This document shows positions 8,475 to 17,657 of a DNA stretch of 64,000 nt, piece by piece (the stretch's first letter is position 1; each line of letters starts with the position of its first letter). Source of the DNA: Flavobacterium defluvii. Lineage in GTDB: Bacteria > Bacteroidota > Bacteroidia > Flavobacteriales > Flavobacteriaceae. The DNA is taken from contig NZ_FQWC01000010.1 of NCBI RefSeq assembly GCF_900129555.1, positions 85,953-149,952 on the forward strand, in the 5' to 3' direction. The notes below the pieces were generated by a model. It saw only the letters and a list, made by a program, of their open reading frames with translations, ran no database searches and was not told the DNA's origin. A program made the translations under genes and the position numbers.

Positions 8475-8849
8475 TTAATTTACAGAGGTAATCCACCAGA
8501 CATTGCCAAACGGATCTGTAACACCGCAGGTTCTTCCGTAATCCTGATCGCTTAATCCCATTAACGAAACGGCACCGTTTTCTAATGCTTTTATATACGT
8601 TTTATCGGCATTAAGAACATATACAAATAAGTTAGCTGTTTGTTTAGACCAGTCTTTAGTTTCGTCGGTTACCATAATAGTGCTTCCATTTAAGGTAATT
8701 TCGGCATGCATTATGGTTCCGTCTTCGCGAAGTGCTTTCGAATTTGTTTCCGAAGCCCCGAAAACTTTTTTTGTAAAATCAATAAATTGCGATGCCCCGT
8801 TAAGAATCAAATAAGGCATTATGGTTTGGTGTTCTGCTGGTAAATTCAT
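8475..8849 (-). CDS. VOC family (PhnB-like) protein
   Basis: 124 residues with the paired beta-alpha-beta-beta-beta modules of vicinal oxygen chelate proteins: MPYLILNGASQFIDFTKKVFG at the N-terminus and VTDPFGNVWWI at the C-terminus, the DPFGN signature of PhnB-like members. HAEITL is in the expected metal-ligand strand. The substrate is unknown. It is followed closely by the DinB gene. Confidence 0.9.
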   Translation of the reverse strand: MNLPAEHQTIMPYLILNGASQFIDFTKKVFGASETNSKALREDGTIMHAEITLNGSTIMVTDETKDWSKQTANLFVYVLNADKTYIKALENGAVSLMGLSDQDYGRTCGVTDPFGNVWWITSVN

Positions 8850-8926
8850 TTTTTTGTGTTTTAGATGTTAGTATCTCAAAAATACGATTTTTATTGCAAT
8901 ATTATGTAAATCAATAAATTGTGATT

Positions 8927-9136
8927 TTAGGGAAGTACTTCGCAATGAAAACCATGCGAATTAAGGACTTCGATTATTTTATGATTTGAAATTGCCGAAC
9001 CATGAACACGTAAAATTTTATCGCAGTCCTCGAGATCAAAATTGATAGCGCTGTTTGGAAAATGTTCAAGAAGTTTCCCCACAATCATAATCGATTGTTC
9101 GACTTCCTGAACATTTGTTTTGAAAACTTCTATCAT
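8927..9136 (-). CDS. Small HMA-fold-like protein lacking CXXC
   Basis: 69 residues with the beta-alpha-beta-beta-alpha-beta pattern of small copper-chaperone (HMA) proteins: EVFKTNV, VGKLLEHFP, AINFDLEDCDKILRVHG, IIEVLNSHGFHCEVLP. There is no CXXC metal-binding loop, so it is not a classic chaperone. Similar orphan proteins appear common in Flavobacteriia. It lies 20 bases past the DoxX-like gene, in the same orientation. Confidence 0.7.
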   Translation of the reverse strand: MIEVFKTNVQEVEQSIMIVGKLLEHFPNSAINFDLEDCDKILRVHGSAISNHKIIEVLNSHGFHCEVLP

Positions 9137-9156
9137 CGTTTCCGGATTTTATAAGT

Positions 9157-9537
9157 TTACAGGGCGATATTTTTAAGTCGCTCTATTTTATGATAATAGA
9201 TATAAGAAATAGCCAAAATAACTAAAAAGATTAATGGGAAGAAAGACTGAAAATTAATACCATCAACTGCAAAATGGCTGATTGAAGCAAATATAAAATC
9301 GAAACCAAATCCGGCATAAGCCCATTCTTTTACATTTTTAGGAACAGATGGAATTACTAAAATCAAAACCCCCAGAATTTTGAACACAACCAGTGCATTT
9401 CCAAAATATTCAGGGTAGCCCAAATGTCTGATTCCTTCTTTTGCTAATTCTGTCTGCGAAGTCAATGCTGGCATAACGCCTTCAAATAGAAAAATAATAG
9501 TGGTTGTAATCCAAAAAATAATCTTTGCTTTTTTCAT
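9157..9537 (-). CDS. DoxX-like membrane protein
   Basis: 126 residues with four hydrophobic segments. The DoxX-like pattern is visible: an N-terminal helix ending in EGVMPA, a loop with GIRHLGYPEYF, KILGVLILVIPSVPKNVKEWAYAG, and FDFIFASISHFAVDG. This is the usual DoxX_2 layout. The biochemical role of this subgroup is unknown. It precedes the HMA-like gene by 20 bases. Confidence 0.87.
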   Translation of the reverse strand: MKKAKIIFWITTTIIFLFEGVMPALTSQTELAKEGIRHLGYPEYFGNALVVFKILGVLILVIPSVPKNVKEWAYAGFGFDFIFASISHFAVDGINFQSFFPLIFLVILAISYIYYHKIERLKNIAL

Positions 9538-9692
9538 GTGGTTTATTTTTAAATAGTTATTAGTTAATGTATTACAAATGTACTATTCTTATTTTCTCAT
9601 GAAATACTTATTTGCGACTATTTTAGGGGCATTTTGGACAAGATTTTTGATTTTTGATTTTAGAGTGTAGATTTTAGATTTAACACAAAGCA

Positions 9693-9778
9693 TGTCATTG
9701 CGAGGAACGAAGCAATCTCATAAGCTAAATTAAATAGTGCATATAATTAGTGCGGTTGTTTCGTTCCTCGCAATGACA
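9693..9778. repeat. REP-like hairpin element (CGAGGAACGA family)
   Basis: TGTCATTGCGAGGAACGAA (from 9693) and its complement (ending 9778) form a stem of about 20 bp around a 40-base loop. Related copies lie at 24404-24620 and 53193-53298. It occupies the GNAT/DoxX gap (9538-9808), whose remainder is AT-rich with ATTTTAGATT words and no gene. Confidence 0.75.
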
Positions 9779-9808
9779 AATTAGAATCTAAATTTTAAAA
9801 TTTCAAAT

Positions 9809-10540
9809 TTACATCAGTTGATAATTCGTAATCAAAAACAAATCCTCAAAACCTAATCTGGTGTAAATACCTTTTCCTAAAGCTGAAGCTTGTAATTGTG
9901 CATAATTACAATTGGCATCAATGGCTTCGTTTATGGCAAATTTCATAATTTCTTCTGCAAAACCTTTTTTACGCATTTCGGAAATAACGCCAACGCCGTG
10001 TATTCCCATAATATTTCCGGTTTGAAAAAGAGTTAATGTTCCAATTGCTTTTTCTTCAAAATGAACTAAATAAAACTTGGCATTTTCATAATTATGAACC
10101 AGAGTTTCTTTGCTGATTACATAACTAAAAGACAACGGATAAATATCTGACCAGGTTTTGGCATCTTCTTCATTTAAAACTCTTTTAAATGTGAGATTGT
10201 TTTGAAGTGGAAATTTTTCGCCCAGTTTTAAAGCCATGGCCATCAATTCAATTCTGATTTTAAAGCCGTTTTTTTCAAAAAGATCTTTAGAATCACTTCC
10301 AAAAATATCCCAATAGGGAATTACTAAACCCGGATTTTTCTCCATGATTTCCATAATCTGAATAAAATCTTTTTCGGTAATATCTTCTCTAAACCATAAG
10401 CGGTTTGGCCAGCCCGAGTTTTTAATTTGAGAAAATTCTAAAAAACCGGCAGTATGATACGAAAGGAGAGGAGCTGCAACGGTTTTCCAAAGAGTTGTGA
10501 GATTATCAATATTGTCTTTGATAAGATTTATATTGTTCAT
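9809..10540 (-). CDS. GNAT family N-acetyltransferase
   Basis: 243 residues from the ATG at 10540 (an upstream TTG at 10570 would add ten residues). The C-terminal half is the GNAT fold: KFYLVHFEEKAIGTLTLF, then motif A GVGVISEMRKKGFAEEIM, whose RKKGFA is the acetyl-CoA pyrophosphate loop, and QASALGKGIYTRLGF at the end. The N-terminal half is a degenerate second GNAT-like unit. The acceptor is unknown. Confidence 0.88.
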   Translation of the reverse strand: MNNINLIKDNIDNLTTLWKTVAAPLLSYHTAGFLEFSQIKNSGWPNRLWFREDITEKDFIQIMEIMEKNPGLVIPYWDIFGSDSKDLFEKNGFKIRIELMAMALKLGEKFPLQNNLTFKRVLNEEDAKTWSDIYPLSFSYVISKETLVHNYENAKFYLVHFEEKAIGTLTLFQTGNIMGIHGVGVISEMRKKGFAEEIMKFAINEAIDANCNYAQLQASALGKGIYTRLGFEDLFLITNYQLM

Positions 10541-10612
10541 TGTAAATAACGAGTTTGAATTATAAAACAAAGATAAACTGAGTTTTTCAGGAAAGCCTTT
10601 ACATATGTTGAT

Positions 10613-11218
10613 TTACAAATCTTTTTCCAGACTTTTTCTGATTCGGCTTAACTGCGTTGGCGTAATGCCTAAATGCGATGCAATATGCAGTAACGGAACC
10701 CGATCTGCAATACTTGGATGTTTTTCCAATAGTTTTCCATATCGTTCTGTAGCATTTTGCATTACCAAAGCAACTTCTCTTTCTTCTTTATCAATAATCC
10801 AGTTTTTTTCTAAATGAGCAATATAAAAGTTTTTGAGATCGTCATTTTCATTAATCAGTGAAATATATTCTTTATAATTCAGATTGATGATAACAGAGTC
10901 TTCAAGTGCTTCTATCGTAAAATTAGAAGGCAGTTGCAGCATTAAGGAAACTTTAGAATCGGCAAAATAATTTTCCATAAAGAGATTTTTATTGTAGAAA
11001 TTTCCGTGCTGATCGGTTATAAAAGCTCTCAGAATTCCTTTTGCAATAAAATGAAGGTTTTTGGCGATTTCTCCGCTTTCTAATACTGTTTCTCCTTTTT
11101 TAAGAGTTTGAAATTCTGTTATGTTTTCAATCAATTTCCATGATTCTTCAGAAATAGGATAGTAATTTTCAATGGTTTGTTTTAATTGATTGAGGTATTT
11201 CTGTTGGTCAGATGTCAT
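10613..11218 (-). CDS. Crp/Fnr family transcriptional regulator
   Basis: 201 residues: a cyclic-nucleotide-binding jellyroll (about 25-130, with KKGETVLESGEIAKNLHFIAKG) and a C-terminal winged HTH (about 150-200, IASHLGITPTQLSRIRKSL). The phosphate-binding cassette is not canonical, as usual in Bacteroidota members, so cAMP binding is doubtful. Likely targets are unknown; it lies 72 bases upstream of the GNAT gene in the same orientation. Confidence 0.9.
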   Translation of the reverse strand: MTSDQQKYLNQLKQTIENYYPISEESWKLIENITEFQTLKKGETVLESGEIAKNLHFIAKGILRAFITDQHGNFYNKNLFMENYFADSKVSLMLQLPSNFTIEALEDSVIINLNYKEYISLINENDDLKNFYIAHLEKNWIIDKEEREVALVMQNATERYGKLLEKHPSIADRVPLLHIASHLGITPTQLSRIRKSLEKDL

Positions 11219-11283
11219 TTTGTTTTTGCTTTTGCGAAAGACTAAAATTAGATAAGTTTTTTGTTTGATGCAAACTGAATAAT

Positions 11284-11424
11284 GGCTCTCGCAAAGTTGC
11301 AGAGGCGCACTTTAAAAAATAAATCTGCGTGAAAAACAAATCTTTGCGACTTCGCGTCTTTGCGGGAAATTCAAAAAAACTTTGCGTTCTTCGCGTAAAA
11401 CCTTGCGTTCTTTGCGGTTAATTT
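11284..11424. repeat. Degenerate TTTGCG repeat block
   Basis: The gap between the outer-membrane efflux gene and Crp/Fnr contains several CTTTGCG/TTCGCGT words in one direction and a CGCAAAG word near its left end. This is a dispersed, non-coding block of the type common in Flavobacterium intergenic DNA. No ORF. Confidence 0.5.
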
Positions 11425-11430
11425 CAAATA

Positions 11431-11462
11431 AAAAAACGCCATGAAACCGAAGTCTCACAGCG
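11431..11462 (-). terminator. Efflux operon terminator with cUUCGg loop
   Basis: On the minus strand an 11-bp stem (11452-11462 with 11437-11447, three wobble pairs) is capped by a C(UUCG)G tetraloop and followed by seven Ts or close to it. It lies 44 bases after the outer-membrane factor stop and closes the first efflux operon. Confidence 0.85.
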
Positions 11463-11506
11463 CTTTTCCTCTCAAAAAATAAATAATTAACGGGTAATTG
11501 GGTATA

Positions 11507-12925
11507 TTATTTCCAGCCACCGCCCAGAGCACGGTACAATTCTGTATTGGCTGTAAGCTGTTGTCTTTTAATATCAGCAAGTTCCAGTTCGCTTTGCAAT
11601 AAATTTGCCTGCGCGGTTAAAACTTCAAGATATTCTGCCATACCGTTTTTGAATAAAAGGTTGGCATTTTTAATTGCCTGCTGTAATGTTTTTACTTTTT
11701 CTTTAAGGAAAGTTTCCTGTTGCTGCAATTTCTCTACTTTAACCAAAGCATCCGAAACTTCGCTAACGGCAACCAAAACAGATTGTCTAAAAGCTAAAAC
11801 CGCTTTTTCTCTTTCTGCGACAGCGATATTATACTGCGTTCTCAATCTTTTGTTGTTGAAAATGGGCTGGGTTAAACCACCGGCAACAGTTCCGAATAAA
11901 GAAGCCGGAATGTTGAACCAGTTGCTGGTTTCAAAAGAGTTTACGCCGCCTTGAGCCGTAATTCTGAGAGCTGGGTATAAATCCGCTTTCGTGATACCGA
12001 CATTTGCGTTGGCAGCTTTAAGAGCCAATTCGGCACTTTTTACATCAGGTCTTCTGCTTACTAATGAAGAAGGAACTCCTATTGCTGTATTGTGTTTTAC
12101 TTCAATAGCACTTAACTTAACTGATCTTTCTTTTGCATTTGGAAAAGAACCGGTTAAAACGCTTAACGCATTTTCCTGGATCGCAATGTTTTGCTCCAAT
12201 AAAGGAATTAACTGCGCTGAGTTTAATTTTTGTGCTTCAGACTGCTGAATCGCTAAAGTTGTAACCTGACCCGCATCGTATTTTAATTTGATAATATTGG
12301 TAGTACTATCATTTAATTTTAGATTTTGTCTGGCAATATCCAATTGCGCATCAAGCATTAAAAGATTGTAATATCCTCTGGAAACATTAGCAACAATATT
12401 CGTCTGTAATGCTTTTTTAACTTCTTCAGACTGAAGATATCCTGCGTAAGCTCCTTTCTTTTGGTTTCTAATTTTCCCCCAAATATCAGCTTCCCACGAA
12501 AGTGAAGCTCCTGCAGAATAATCATCAATATGTTTGGCGCCAATGGCCTGATTTAAGTTCAATCCTGTAAAACTATTGTCAGACGGATTGCTTGTGCTTG
12601 CGTTTACAAACAAATTAACCTGAGGGACATTACCCCATTTAGATTGTGTAAAACGATATTGTGCAATTTCGATGTTTTTTTCGGCAATCTGCAAATCGTT
12701 GTTTCTTGCAACGGCGCTGTCGATTAACTTGATAATATCTTTTTCTGTAAAGAAGTTTTTCCACTCCACATCAGCAATACTTGATGTATCACTCGAAGTT
12801 GATGCATTCCTGAAATTTTCAGGAAATGCATCTTTTGGAGTTTCAATATCCTTCGAAACTTTACAGGATATTAAGGTCGTGATCAGAATGGCGAAGGTCA
12901 CGATTTTGGTTATATGATTTTTCAT
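11507..12925 (-). CDS. Outer-membrane efflux lipoprotein (NodT/TolC family)
   Basis: 472 residues starting at MKNHITKIV (ATG at 12925; an upstream GTG would put non-signal sequence in front). An SPII signal ends in the lipobox LISC. The body shows the two repeated coiled-coil/beta modules of outer-membrane factors (EIAQYRFTQSKWGNVPQVNLF, GVPSSLVSRRPDVKSAEL, YPALRITAQGGV). RRPDV and ALRALGGGW-like ends are typical of the NodT group. It forms the outer-membrane duct of the pump encoded upstream. Between it and the pump gene lie a 136-bp repeat element and a small ORF. Confidence 0.95.
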   Translation of the reverse strand: MKNHITKIVTFAILITTLISCKVSKDIETPKDAFPENFRNASTSSDTSSIADVEWKNFFTEKDIIKLIDSAVARNNDLQIAEKNIEIAQYRFTQSKWGNVPQVNLFVNASTSNPSDNSFTGLNLNQAIGAKHIDDYSAGASLSWEADIWGKIRNQKKGAYAGYLQSEEVKKALQTNIVANVSRGYYNLLMLDAQLDIARQNLKLNDSTTNIIKLKYDAGQVTTLAIQQSEAQKLNSAQLIPLLEQNIAIQENALSVLTGSFPNAKERSVKLSAIEVKHNTAIGVPSSLVSRRPDVKSAELALKAANANVGITKADLYPALRITAQGGVNSFETSNWFNIPASLFGTVAGGLTQPIFNNKRLRTQYNIAVAEREKAVLAFRQSVLVAVSEVSDALVKVEKLQQQETFLKEKVKTLQQAIKNANLLFKNGMAEYLEVLTAQANLLQSELELADIKRQQLTANTELYRALGGGWK

Positions 12926-12968
12926 TAGTCTTTTTATTAAATTTCTACCCGTTGGGTTTATTCTTTTA

Positions 12969-13104
12969 AACACATAGAGACATAGTTTTTTGAGGCTCTA
13001 GAAAGGCGTTTCACTTGTTTTAAATGCACATAGTTTTGCTATGTGTTGAAACTAGTTTCTTCTAATCTCTCTTTTAGACATACAATTCTATGTCTCTATG
13101 TGTT
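12969..13104 (+). repeat. Terminal-inverted-repeat element, copy A (136 bp)
   Basis: A perfect 17-bp inverted repeat bounds the element: AACACATAGAGACATAG (12969-12985) and its complement (13088-13104). Inside are the hairpin CACATAG/CTATGTG (13027-13045), the palindrome GAAACTAGTTTC (13048-13059) and a GGCGTTTCACTT word. The same architecture is found at 29382, 38309 and 57513. It is non-coding and sits inside the efflux operon, between pump and outer-membrane factor. Strand + denotes the orientation of the inner TTTCACTT word. Confidence 0.85.
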
Positions 13105-13135
13105 AAAATATATTTTTTTAAATCTCACTAGCAGA

Positions 13136-13249
13136 TTAAATTTCTGTACAAGTATCTTTTCTAGTTTCAAGATCTCTTGAGATTCTGTACGATATATATC
13201 CGATGCCAAATATGATGGCGACAAGTATGGTTGTGATATAGTTTTCCAT
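13136..13249 (-). CDS. 37-residue single-helix membrane protein in efflux operon
   Basis: ATG at 13249 comes three bases after the pump stop codon (TAA-TAA-ATG). The frame runs 37 codons to TAA. The protein starts MENYITTILVAIIFG, giving one hydrophobic helix (about 4-21), then a charged cytoplasm-like tail (YRISRDLETRKD) ending in CTEI. Position, spacing, hydrophobic pattern and codon use are what a genuine gene would show. By analogy with AcrZ, a small helix that binds the AcrB pump in E. coli, it may be a pump accessory subunit (inference; no sequence similarity claimed). Downstream is repeat copy A. Confidence 0.6.
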   Translation of the reverse strand: MENYITTILVAIIFGIGYISYRISRDLETRKDTCTEI

Positions 13250-13252
13250 TTA

Positions 13253-16200
13253 TTAGTTTTCTTCGTTATGAATTACGGCAACTGGTTTTCCAGAAACCTT
13301 TTCTTGTAAATGCTGGAAGATGATGAATAAAACAGGAATGATAAACAAACCTAGAATTACTCCTGAAAGCATACCTCCGGCTGCCCCAATACTGATGGAA
13401 TGGTTACCTTGTGCTGATGGACCTTTGGCACTCATCATTGGTATTAAACCAACCACAAAAGCAAGAGACGTCATGATAATTGGTCGCAGACGTAATTTTG
13501 CTGCGGTGATAGAAGCTGCAATTAATCCTTGTCCTGATCTTCTTCGCTGTGCCGCAAATTCCACAATCAGGATGGCATTTTTAGCGAGAAGCCCGATCAG
13601 CATGACAAGCGCAACTTGTACGTAAATGTTGTTTTCGATTCCAGTTAATCCAATAGCAGCGAATACTCCAAAAATACCTGCAGGGATTGACAAGATTACG
13701 GCCAATGGCAAAATGTAACTTTCGTACTGTGCAGCAAGTAAGAAATAAACGAATATCAAACACAGTAAGAATATTGTTGCCGATTGCCCTCCTGACGAAA
13801 TCTCCTCACGAGTCTGACCCGAGAATTCAAACCCGTAACCTGCAGGCAATTGTTGTGCTGCTACTTCTTCAATTGCTTTAATAGCATCTCCGGAACTAAA
13901 CCCAGGTTTCGGAATGGCATTAATAGAAATTGAATTGAATAAATTGTATCGTGATGCGGTTTCAGAACCATAAATACGGGTTAGTTTTACTAAAGTATTT
14001 ATTGGTACCATTTCGCCTGTTTTGTTTTTTACAAAAACTCTGTCAATTGCTGTTGGATCAGCTCTGTCCTGAATATCGGCCTGAACAACCACACGGTAAT
14101 ATTTACCAAATCTGTTGAAATCAGATGCCTGAGCACTACCAAAATATGCCTGCATGGTTTGTAAAATGTCTTTTACATTTACACCTAACTGATTTGCTTT
14201 TTCATCGTTGATTTCCAATTGTAATTGAGGATAATCAGCTTTAAAAGATGTAAAGGCAACAGCAATTTCAGGACGTTTCATTAATGCTCCGATAAATTCC
14301 TGAGAAATACCACTGAATTTATCCAGTTTTCCTCCAGTTTTATCCTGAAGAACCAAATCTAAAGCCTCAACGTTACTAAATCCGGGTACAGTTGGGAAAC
14401 TGAATACGAAGAAACTTCCGCCAGAAATAGCGCCCAGTTTACCACGAACCTGATTCATGATTTCGTCAATGTTTTTTACTTCGCCGCGTTCTTCGTTTGG
14501 TTTAAGCAATACGAATACAACTGCCGAAGACGGGCTTGTAGAATTTGTCAATAAGTTGAAACCAGAAATTGCGGTTACAAATCGTGAAGCGTCTAATGCT
14601 TTTAAAGTATTTTCAGCTTCAGTCATCACTTTTTGAGTTCCGTCTAAAGATGTTCCAGATGGTGTATTTACCGCAATTGCAATAAATCCCTGATCTTCTG
14701 TTGGAATAAACCCTGCAGGAGTTGTTTTTACCATTACAATCGTAGCAACAACAATTAAAGCAAGTCCGCCCATGCTTAACCATTTTCTTCTGATTAAGAA
14801 TTTAATTCCGCCTACGTAACGATTAGTCAAAGATTCAAAACTGCTGTTGAAAGCACTGAAGAATTTTTCTTTAAATCCTTTTTTCTCATAAGGCGCATCG
14901 TGATCGTGTGCTCCGTGATTATCTTTTAAGAATAATGCAGCAAGCGCCGGACTCAATGTTAAGGCATTTACAGCCGAAATTACAATTGCAATTGCCATAG
15001 TAAAGGCAAACTGACGGTAGAAAACTCCTGTTGAGCCTTCCATAAAACCAACCGGCAGGAATACAGCAGCCATTACCAGCGTAATCGAGATAATAGCACC
15101 CGTTATTTCGTGCATTGCTTCATGGGTTGCGATTTTTGGAGACAAACGTTTATGCTCCATTTTCGCATGCACCGCTTCGACTACCACAATGGCATCATCG
15201 ACCACAATACCAATCGCCAGAATTAATGCGAAAAGCGTTAATAAGTTGATCGAAAATCCGAATAACTGCATGAAGAAGAACGTTCCTAAAATTGCTACAG
15301 GTACAGCAATAGCCGGGATTAATGTTGATCTAAAATCTTGCAAGAAGATAAATACCACAATAAATACAAGTATAAAAGCTTCTAGTAATGTATGCTCAAC
15401 CTGTTCGATTGATTGGTCTAAAGATACTTTTGTACTATAGAAAATGTTGTGTTTGATGCCTGTTGGAAAATCTTTAGAAGCTTTTTCCATCATTTTGTTA
15501 ATGGCAATCTGAATATCATTTGAGTTTGATCCAGCTAACTGGATAACCCCAATTACGATTCCTTTTTTACCATTTAAACGAGTTAAACTGTTATAAGAAT
15601 ATGCTCCAAGTTCAACTCTCGCAACATCTTTTAAGCGAAGTACTGAACCATCTGCATTAGAACGTATAGCAATATTTTCATAATCCTCAGGTTTAGTTAA
15701 TTTCCCTTTATATTTAATAACGTATTCAAAAACTTCTTTGCTTCGTTCTCCAAATTTTCCCGGAGCCGCTTCCAGACTTTTGTCCTGAATGGCAGCCATA
15801 ACTTCATTTGGAGTCACTTTATAAGTTGACATTTGTGTAGGATTCAACCAAACACGCATTGAGTAATCTTTTACACCCCCAAAAATACTGGCAGAACCTA
15901 CACCCGGAATACGTTTTAACTCCGGAATAATATTAATCTGAGCATAGTTGGCAACAAAAGTCTGATCGTATTTAGCTTCATCATCGGTATACATACCAAT
16001 TGCCATGATAAAACTGTTTTGTTGTTTTGCGGTGATAATACCTTGCTGAACAACCTCGGCTGGCAATTGGCTTGTTGCCTGAGCAACACGATTTTGTACG
16101 TTTACCGCAGCCTGATCGGCATCTGTTCCAAGTTTAAAGAAAACAGTAATTGCCAAAGTACCGTCGTTGCTGGCAGTAGAACTCATATACGTCATGTTTT

Positions 16201-16417
16201 CTACACCATTTATAGATTCTTCGAGAGAAGGTGCTACAGAACGTAAAACCGTTTCTGCGTTGGCTCCCGGATATACCGCTGTTACCAAAACCGATGGAGG
16301 CGCAATATCAGGAAACTGTTGTAAAGGCAGTTTAGTTAAACCCAATACTCCCAGAATAACCAATAAAATGGAAATTACGGTTGCCAGTACAGGTCTTTGT
16401 ATAAATATTTTGAACAT
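13253..16417 (-). CDS. RND multidrug efflux permease (HAE1/AcrB type)
   Basis: 1054 residues, the normal AcrB length. Twelve-helix RND architecture with two large periplasmic loops. The proton relay is intact: IGIVVDDAIVVVEAVH in TM4 carries the Asp pair, and IGLLAKNAILIVEFA in TM10 the Lys. N-terminal MFKIFIQRPVLATVISI and the PGVGSASIFG, AAPGKFGERSKE pore-domain segments are typical. It extrudes hydrophobic drugs by proton antiport together with the adaptor (12 bases upstream) and the NodT-type duct downstream. Transcription is expected to be TetR-controlled. Confidence 0.97.
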   Translation of the reverse strand: MFKIFIQRPVLATVISILLVILGVLGLTKLPLQQFPDIAPPSVLVTAVYPGANAETVLRSVAPSLEESINGVENMTYMSSTASNDGTLAITVFFKLGTDADQAAVNVQNRVAQATSQLPAEVVQQGIITAKQQNSFIMAIGMYTDDEAKYDQTFVANYAQINIIPELKRIPGVGSASIFGGVKDYSMRVWLNPTQMSTYKVTPNEVMAAIQDKSLEAAPGKFGERSKEVFEYVIKYKGKLTKPEDYENIAIRSNADGSVLRLKDVARVELGAYSYNSLTRLNGKKGIVIGVIQLAGSNSNDIQIAINKMMEKASKDFPTGIKHNIFYSTKVSLDQSIEQVEHTLLEAFILVFIVVFIFLQDFRSTLIPAIAVPVAILGTFFFMQLFGFSINLLTLFALILAIGIVVDDAIVVVEAVHAKMEHKRLSPKIATHEAMHEITGAIISITLVMAAVFLPVGFMEGSTGVFYRQFAFTMAIAIVISAVNALTLSPALAALFLKDNHGAHDHDAPYEKKGFKEKFFSAFNSSFESLTNRYVGGIKFLIRRKWLSMGGLALIVVATIVMVKTTPAGFIPTEDQGFIAIAVNTPSGTSLDGTQKVMTEAENTLKALDASRFVTAISGFNLLTNSTSPSSAVVFVLLKPNEERGEVKNIDEIMNQVRGKLGAISGGSFFVFSFPTVPGFSNVEALDLVLQDKTGGKLDKFSGISQEFIGALMKRPEIAVAFTSFKADYPQLQLEINDEKANQLGVNVKDILQTMQAYFGSAQASDFNRFGKYYRVVVQADIQDRADPTAIDRVFVKNKTGEMVPINTLVKLTRIYGSETASRYNLFNSISINAIPKPGFSSGDAIKAIEEVAAQQLPAGYGFEFSGQTREEISSGGQSATIFLLCLIFVYFLLAAQYESYILPLAVILSIPAGIFGVFAAIGLTGIENNIYVQVALVMLIGLLAKNAILIVEFAAQRRRSGQGLIAASITAAKLRLRPIIMTSLAFVVGLIPMMSAKGPSAQGNHSISIGAAGGMLSGVILGLFIIPVLFIIFQHLQEKVSGKPVAVIHNEEN

Positions 16418-16429
16418 TGTGTTTTAGAA

Positions 16430-17578
16430 TTATTTTTTGTTAGTTACTTCGGCAACTTTAGTTGATTTCTCAGGCTGAATCGCTTGTCCGTCCTGAAGTT
16501 TGTCGATACCGCTCAACACGATTTGGTCACCGGTTTTTACACCTTCTTTAATTAAATAATTAGTTCCGCTTTTACCTACAACTGTTATAGGCATTTTAGT
16601 TACTTTGTTGTCTTTCCCTACAGTGAAAACAAATACTTTGTCCTGCATTTCTACTGTAGCCGACTGTGGAACTAAAATTGCATCGTCGTGCTGTAATCCT
16701 AAACGGATTTTTCCTGTGTTTCCAGAACGAAGTGTTCCGTTTGCATTTGGGAAAGTTGCTCTAATCGTGATTGCTCCGGTTGTTTTATCAAACTGACCGT
16801 CAACCATATCGATTTTTCCAGTTTGAGGATACGCATTATTGTCTGCTAAAATCAAAGTAACCGGAGGTAATTTTTTGATTTTATCGCCAAGTGAGCTTCC
16901 TTTATACTGCTCTTTAAAGTTGATGAAATCAGTTTCACCCAAAGAGAAATAAGCAAATACTTCGTGAACGTCTGATAAAGTTGTAAGTGGCTCAACATCA
17001 GAAGCAGAAACTAAACTTCCTTGTTTTTTAGGTAATCTTCCAATGTACCCGCTAACTGGAGCCGTTACGTTTGTATAACCTAAATTGATTTTAGCAGAAC
17101 CTACCATTGCTTTTGCCTGTTCGATATTGGCAGCAGCGATTTTTTGAGAAGCTTTAGCTGTTTTTAACTGATAATCAGAAACTACTTTGTTCTGTACCAG
17201 CGGAGTCAATTTGTCAACTTCTAAATTGGCATTGATTAAAGCTGCTTCTGCAGCATGAAGACTTGCCAAAGCATTGTTTAACTGCTCACGAAATGGACGC
17301 TCATTGATTTTAAATAATGTTTGTCCTTTGCTTACATAAGCTCCTTCGTCAACAAAAATTCTGTCAAGGTTTCCGCTCACTTGCGGACGAATTTCAACAT
17401 CAACAGTTCCTTGTATAGAAGCAGGATATTCAGAGTCAGTTGTAGTGTTTGCACTTGTAATAGCCAACACTGGTAAAACCGGTGGAGGTGGAGCAGTAGG
17501 TGCCTGATTTTTATCGGCACAGCTGCTTAAAACTAAGGCCAGAATAAAACTGGTTATAATTACATTTTTCATTTTCAT
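16430..17578 (-). CDS. RND efflux periplasmic adaptor (AcrA/HlyD family)
   Basis: 382 residues from ATG at 17578 (a second ATG is at 17572). An SPII signal ends LVLSSC (Cys20), so it is membrane-anchored. Domains in order: barrel-sandwich/lipoyl half (IRPQVSGNLDRIFVDEGAYVSKGQ), alpha-hairpin (~105-165), second lipoyl half (VTAPVSGYIGRLPKKQGSLV), beta-barrel (TLRSGNTGKIRLGL) and membrane-proximal domain. A farther in-frame ATG at 17674 is rejected as the start because it lies inside an operator copy and gives no signal peptide. First structural gene of the efflux operon. Confidence 0.95.
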   Translation of the reverse strand: MKMKNVIITSFILALVLSSCADKNQAPTAPPPPVLPVLAITSANTTTDSEYPASIQGTVDVEIRPQVSGNLDRIFVDEGAYVSKGQTLFKINERPFREQLNNALASLHAAEAALINANLEVDKLTPLVQNKVVSDYQLKTAKASQKIAAANIEQAKAMVGSAKINLGYTNVTAPVSGYIGRLPKKQGSLVSASDVEPLTTLSDVHEVFAYFSLGETDFINFKEQYKGSSLGDKIKKLPPVTLILADNNAYPQTGKIDMVDGQFDKTTGAITIRATFPNANGTLRSGNTGKIRLGLQHDDAILVPQSATVEMQDKVFVFTVGKDNKVTKMPITVVGKSGTNYLIKEGVKTGDQIVLSGIDKLQDGQAIQPEKSTKVAEVTNKK

Positions 17579-17657
17579 AGTGGTTTTAATTGGTTGAACA
17601 TTTTCTCGGATTAAATTCTTTGGTATTCTGGCATTCTCGGGATTCATATTTAATAAA

